Positions 60,328 to 64,000 of a stretch of DNA of 64,000 nt are shown here, piece after piece. The stretch is from positions 494,369 to 558,368 of the forward strand of contig CAWKGK010000008.1 in assembly GCA_963849115.1 (NCBI GenBank). The letters run 5' to 3'. This DNA is from JACDAL01 sp963849115. GTDB lineage: Bacteria > Actinomycetota > CADDZG01 > WHSQ01. The position numbers and the translations under genes were made by a program. Each line of letters opens with the position of its first letter. The stretch's first letter is position 1. A model generated the notes under the pieces. The model saw only the letters and a program-made list of their open reading frames with translations. It was not told the DNA's origin and ran no database searches.

Positions 60328-61371
60328 CTAGTGCGCCCAGATCTTTTTTACGAGCGCGAGTGCCCGGGGGGCGTCGAGGTCCGACTCCTCGAGGATCGTG
60401 AACCGGCCCGGGCGGGTCTGAGGGGCACACAGCAGCACCTCGACGACGTCGTCCTGAGACAACCGGAGCTGCGAGGGGTGGTCCGGGAGCCCCACCTTCT
60501 TCAGGCGGGCGCGCAAAGCCGAGGCGTCGTCCCCGTAGAGGGTCGTCGAGATGATGCAGCCGAACGCCACCTGAGCCCCGTGCAGGGCGCGGCCCGGAAA
60601 GCGCTCGTCGATGGCGTGCGAGATCTCGTGCTCGCCGCCGGAGGCCGGCCGAGAGTTCCCCGCGCGGATCATGGCAAGACCCGAAATAACCAGCGCATCC
60701 GCCAGCTCCCGCAGCCGGGCGGGATCGCGTCCCGTTTGTGCGATGTCAGAGTCGAGGTGAAGCGCGATGCGTTCATAGGACTCCGTCGACAGCTCCCAGG
60801 CCCGCTGGTCCACAGTCGCCAGCCCCCGCTCGGAGGCCAGGGCCCAGTCGCGTAGCGCGAGGGGGTTGGCGAGCAGGTCGCCGAGCCCGGCTGCCACCGA
60901 CTGCAGTGGTGCGCTCAAGAGAGTCGGGACGGAGATGAACACCAGGCGGGGAGCGATCGCACCCACGCTCTGTCCACATCCCGGCCCGGCGGGGACCACC
61001 GCGACCGGAGAGCAGATGCCGTCGTGGGAGGGCTGTGTGGGGACTGCCACCATCGCGACTCCGGCGCGCGCCGCGGCGAGCTTGGCCACGTCCAGGCAAC
61101 GGCCGCCTCCGATGGCCACGACGGCGTCTGCGCCGCGGCGACGGGCGCGCCCGCCGAGGTCGAGGGCCCAGCGCTGGTCTGCTCCGGCGATCGGCTGCAC
61201 GTACTCAACCGGGCTCTCTATGGCGGCCCCGAGCCTCTTACCGTGGGTCGTCGCCACCACCAGTGGAGCCGAGATCCCGAGAACCTTCAGCCGTTGAGAC
61301 AACTCATGGGCGGCATCCTCCTCGGAGCCTTCCTCGTGGACGACGACCTCGGGGAAGGTGCTCAGCCCCAT
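60328..61371 (-). CDS. sn-Glycerol-1-phosphate-dehydrogenase-like (EgsA/AraM) enzyme
   Basis: A 347-residue member of the iron-containing alcohol dehydrogenase/G1PDH fold. The NAD loop is VVAIGGGRCLDVAKLAA (84-100). PTQPSHDGICSPVAVVP (111-127) has the metal Asp117, and the SGGEHEISHAIDE stretch has further metal His residues. These three motifs match glycerol-1-phosphate dehydrogenases, which reduce DHAP to sn-glycerol-1-phosphate. In bacteria this supplies unusual glycerophosphate lipids or polymers. The ATG at 61371 overlaps the nucleotidyltransferase stop by ten bases. Confidence 0.85.
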   Translation of the reverse strand: MGLSTFPEVVVHEEGSEEDAAHELSQRLKVLGISAPLVVATTHGKRLGAAIESPVEYVQPIAGADQRWALDLGGRARRRGADAVVAIGGGRCLDVAKLAAARAGVAMVAVPTQPSHDGICSPVAVVPAGPGCGQSVGAIAPRLVFISVPTLLSAPLQSVAAGLGDLLANPLALRDWALASERGLATVDQRAWELSTESYERIALHLDSDIAQTGRDPARLRELADALVISGLAMIRAGNSRPASGGEHEISHAIDERFPGRALHGAQVAFGCIISTTLYGDDASALRARLKKVGLPDHPSQLRLSQDDVVEVLLCAPQTRPGRFTILEESDLDAPRALALVKKIWAH

Positions 61372-62099
61372 GACTGCTCGTGCTGTTCGACGACGGCCAC
61401 CGCCCCGGCTACATCCTCGGGACTGTCCACCTCCGCGTACTCGTCCTCCTCCACGGCCGTCGCGCGCGTCTCGATGCTCCCGAGCATGCGGGCGTACACA
61501 TCTTCGTAGTAAAGGGCGGTCTCGGCCGTCCACTGAAGTGAGGTGGCGATGTCCCCGTAAGCGCGCGCGCCGCGAGGCCGGATGACCGATACGCCGCAGA
61601 ACTCCCCGTGGCTCCGAACCATCTTGATGTTCTTGCCGATGGCTCTAACCGTGTCACCGTCGAGCTCGACACGCATGTCTTCGGATTCCAGCCGGCGCCG
61701 GCGCTGCACGGCAAGGACGAGGTCTGCGTCCGACGCAATCGCTCGCTCCAGCACCGCCGGGGCAACGATGATGTCGGAGTTGAGCACGAGCACGTCCATG
61801 CCGGGGGACTGGTCCAACGCCATGCGAACCGAGTGGAAGTTCCCCCACGACGCATAGCGTGTGTTTCTCACATAGGCGACCTGCAGGCCCTCGGAATGGT
61901 CTGCCAGGTAGGCCTCCAACGCCTGAAAGCCAAAGCCGGTGATCACCAGCAGGTCATCTATCTCGGTCTTGGCAAGCGATTTCAGCAGGTAGTGAAGGGG
62001 AGGCTCTTTATCGTCGAGCGGGATGAGCGACTTGGGGCCGGCCCCCCCCATCCTGACTCCGCGACCGGCGGCCAGCAGCACGGCCCTCAGCTTCGCCAC
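61362..62099 (-). CDS. Sugar/polyol-phosphate nucleotidyltransferase
   Basis: A 245-residue NTP transferase. LRAVLLAAGRGVRMGG (4-19) is the nucleotide loop, GPKSLIPLDDKEP the conserved Lys region and VLVLNSDIIVAP the metal-binding Asp. It resembles the inositol-phosphate/polyol-phosphate cytidylyltransferases more than the sugar thymidylyltransferases. Its pairing with a G1P-dehydrogenase-like gene suggests CDP-glycerol-type product formation, by inference. GTG start at 62099 overlaps the end of the DUF4012 gene by 13 bases. Confidence 0.82.
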   Translation of the reverse strand: MAKLRAVLLAAGRGVRMGGAGPKSLIPLDDKEPPLHYLLKSLAKTEIDDLLVITGFGFQALEAYLADHSEGLQVAYVRNTRYASWGNFHSVRMALDQSPGMDVLVLNSDIIVAPAVLERAIASDADLVLAVQRRRRLESEDMRVELDGDTVRAIGKNIKMVRSHGEFCGVSVIRPRGARAYGDIATSLQWTAETALYYEDVYARMLGSIETRATAVEEDEYAEVDSPEDVAGAVAVVEQHEQSWG

Positions 62100-64000
62100 G
62101 AGATCTCCATGATGCGGTCTCGCTGCAGGACCCTCTCCCACCGCAACACATCACCGCGGCGCTCGAATCCGGGGGCATCTATGGCGCTTGCGCCGGGTGG
62201 GAGCGACACCCGCACGGTGACGGTCTCGGGGCGGACCTTGGGCTGGTGCTGGAGCGCGAGCCGGTAGACCCATCTCTGCCCGACCCTCTCGACCGCGTTC
62301 GGAACGGTGTAGGAGAAGCGAGTTGAGCCCTCGTCGCCGAGCGGGATCTCGAGTGTTGCCGTCCACACCGTCTTGCCCCTCTCAGAGTGAGTCGCAGGGG
62401 AATCAGAATCGGGCCACGCCGCCGCCGCCGGCGCGTCGATGCGGATTCCCTCCACACTTGCTTGCGTGAGCCTCGAGCGGCCCGGCACATAGACATTGAT
62501 CATGGGCCGGTGCAGCGCCCAGCCCCGGCTAAGCGTATCCGCCGCTCTGCCCACGTTGCCCAACACGTAACGGGCCTGGGGCAGAAAGGCGCCGTTTCGT
62601 ATCGAGACTTCGGTCGCAACACCGGCGCTGCGCCCGGACAGATCGATGTCGACGGTTGTGTGCATGTCGGCGAAGAAGTCGAGCTTGTTGCCGCCGACGT
62701 TTTGCTGCACCACGTTCAGGTAGTCGCCCGTTGCCTGCTGCTCGATGGCGCCGTCCCAGTTCATGCGTTCGACGAACGCCTGCTCCGCCTCGTCGCGCAT
62801 CCACATTTGCATGTGCTTCTCAGCAAGCGATTGCCCGAACCCTTCTATGAGCGTGCTGGGGTGCTTGGGGCTCAGCAGGTTGCGATAGAAGCCCTCCACG
62901 ATTCCGCTCAGCGTTGCGCGCCTTATTCCTGGGTTGGGAGTGGCGGCGTAAGCGCGGTTGAGAAACAGGTTGACTACCTTCGAGGCCTTGACCCGCCGCC
63001 CGCCAGGCGTCTTGAATCCCCCCACTCCCTTGAGCGCCTGCTGCATAACGACCGGGTCGATGGCGAAGAAGCCATCGATTTGCGGAAGAGCCTGGGCCTG
63101 GAACTGCTTGGCCGAGGCTTCGGCGTAGGAGAGCATGAGCCGGGCCGACAGTGGCCAGTCGGGTGACCAGTTGGCGTTACCAAATCGCTGTGCGTCGGGG
63201 ATCTCCCGCAGGTACCAGGCGTCTTCGGGAAGCGGGATGTCGAGGGGCCTGCGGTTCACGTCGACGTCGTAGACACTCTGGTCTGGTTGGAGGTCGAGCT
63301 TTCCTTCTGAGATCGAGAACACCGCGAAGCGCAGCATCGCTCCTCCCGTCCCCCGCAGCTCGGCCGAATTCTGCATGCCGAGCAGGTAGCGGCGCGGCTC
63401 GTCCACGCCCAGGATAGAGGGCAGCACCTCGAAGCCGGCTTCGGCATCGGCCAGCAACTCGTCGTTGGCGGATGCGGCGTCGAGCGCCTTGGCAAGCGGT
63501 CGTCGAAAGCGGCGCGGTAGCTCCTGCGGGTCCACAGCAGCCAGCTCCTCGGCGGCGCCCCGCACATCGGAGCGGATCGAAGCGATCAGCTCGCCCACTG
63601 AGCGGATGCGGCCGATGCGGAAGCGGGAGCCACCCTGCTTGTTATTGATGTCCTTGAACACGATCTTGTCCGGTCCCCGGAGCGCCCCCTGGGCGATCTC
63701 GAGCGTGCTTTCGGCCGCCGCCGCCGAGTGCTCGAGGGCGCTAACGAGGTGGCCGGTCTGCCCCCAGGCCGCGTCGACGCGCGGGTTGAGCCGGGCGAGG
63801 CCAAGCAGCGGGGACTTCGGCTGGTAGCCGGAGCGCGCCCGGCGGGTCGCCGCGCTTCCTTGTGCGGTTGCGTAGCGGGCCTTCTTGCGATTTCCGGCGG
63901 TGAGCGCATCCTCGGCGTCGGCGAGCTGCGAGCGCGCCTCGAGAAGCCCGTCGACGAGGCGATAGGGGGCCGCGAGCATCTGTGCCCACAGCAACGCGCC
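62087..64000 (-). CDS. DUF4012 domain protein (5' end outside the window)
   Basis: More than 635 residues. The DUF4012 hallmark is RRYLLGMQNSAELRGTGGAM (about 199-218 of the visible part), after an N-terminal helical region rich in Ala/Arg. The frame is open to the window edge, and the first visible residues look like the end of a membrane helix, so the true start lies beyond base 64000. These large extracytoplasmic proteins occur in exopolysaccharide loci of actinobacteria; their function is unknown. It is the first visible gene of the minus-strand operon ending at 57239. Confidence 0.88.
   Translation of the reverse strand, partial: GALLWAQMLAAPYRLVDGLLEARSQLADAEDALTAGNRKKARYATAQGSAATRRARSGYQPKSPLLGLARLNPRVDAAWGQTGHLVSALEHSAAAAESTLEIAQGALRGPDKIVFKDINNKQGGSRFRIGRIRSVGELIASIRSDVRGAAEELAAVDPQELPRRFRRPLAKALDAASANDELLADAEAGFEVLPSILGVDEPRRYLLGMQNSAELRGTGGAMLRFAVFSISEGKLDLQPDQSVYDVDVNRRPLDIPLPEDAWYLREIPDAQRFGNANWSPDWPLSARLMLSYAEASAKQFQAQALPQIDGFFAIDPVVMQQALKGVGGFKTPGGRRVKASKVVNLFLNRAYAATPNPGIRRATLSGIVEGFYRNLLSPKHPSTLIEGFGQSLAEKHMQMWMRDEAEQAFVERMNWDGAIEQQATGDYLNVVQQNVGGNKLDFFADMHTTVDIDLSGRSAGVATEVSIRNGAFLPQARYVLGNVGRAADTLSRGWALHRPMINVYVPGRSRLTQASVEGIRIDAPAAAAWPDSDSPATHSERGKTVWTATLEIPLGDEGSTRFSYTVPNAVERVGQRWVYRLALQHQPKVRPETVTVRVSLPPGASAIDAPGFERRGDVLRWERVLQRDRIMEISWRS

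Noticed and set aside
1..64000. CRISPR arrays, tRNA or rRNA genes, insertion sequences and attachment sites
   Set aside because: No regularly spaced repeats, tRNA-like cloverleaf with a CCA-type end, transposase gene or terminal inverted repeats could be recognised by eye.

Overview
The window is GC-rich, densely packed DNA, with very short intergenic gaps, many ATGA/GTGA start-stop overlaps and frequent GTG/TTG starts. Gene content (DUF3105, DUF222/HNH, DUF4383, DUF5808 and DUF4012 proteins, phosphodiesterase-rich envelope genes, poxvirus-type topoisomerase IB) suggests a member or relative of the Actinomycetota. This is inference; no rRNA or universal marker is present. I saw no tRNA, rRNA, CRISPR array, insertion sequence or replication origin.

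Region 1 (1-17.2 kb) is central metabolism and housekeeping. It begins with the end of a CbbX-type Rubisco activase gene, with an apparent frameshift in a C run. It continues with a deacetylase-like/L,D-transpeptidase fusion, topoisomerase IB, class II fructose-1,6-bisphosphatase (glpX), a two-gene ABC exporter, an HD-GYP response regulator, nicotinate phosphoribosyltransferase and an MFS transporter. A polyhydroxyalkanoate neighbourhood follows: MaoC hydratases, aldo/keto reductase, phasin-like protein with its own strong promoter and terminator, HTH regulator and PHA synthase. An ADP-ribosylglycohydrolase closes the region. CbbX plus GlpX hints at a Calvin cycle, but no Rubisco gene is in view.

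Region 2 (17.3-32.3 kb) is a one-carbon regulon. A GntR regulator with a near-perfect 23-bp palindrome over its start codon is followed by a GcvT-like protein, a sarcosine-oxidase-like flavoenzyme and 5-formyl-THF cyclo-ligase. A frame-broken HNH gene then intervenes on the other strand. After it come a dimethylglycine/sarcosine dehydrogenase-like fusion, a DmdA-like GcvT protein, formate-THF ligase, an FchA/FTCD-type cyclohydrolase, a FolD lacking its cyclohydrolase residues, an EamA transporter and a CrtI-like oxidoreductase. Together they could demethylate an N- or S-methylated compound onto THF and oxidise the carbon to formate with ATP recovery.

Region 3 (33-64 kb) is a large envelope/exopolysaccharide locus on both strands. 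It encodes three sulfotransferases, a GT-C-like membrane protein, an O-antigen polymerase/ligase-like protein, a flippase, a UDP-galactopyranose-mutase-like flavoprotein, WecG and GT2 glycosyltransferases, a polyprenyl-phosphate sugar transferase, a CDP-alcohol phosphatidyltransferase, a glycerol-1-phosphate-dehydrogenase-like enzyme, a nucleotidyltransferase and a DUF4012 protein. It also holds six alkaline-phosphatase-superfamily proteins. Three of these appear circularly permuted: the segment carrying the last metal-binding His, normally C-terminal, lies before the nucleophile domain. I consider this the most unusual observation.

Three genes (cbbX, the HNH gene and one phosphodiesterase) are each split by a single frameshift. 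Whether these are real or assembly errors cannot be decided from the sequence alone.
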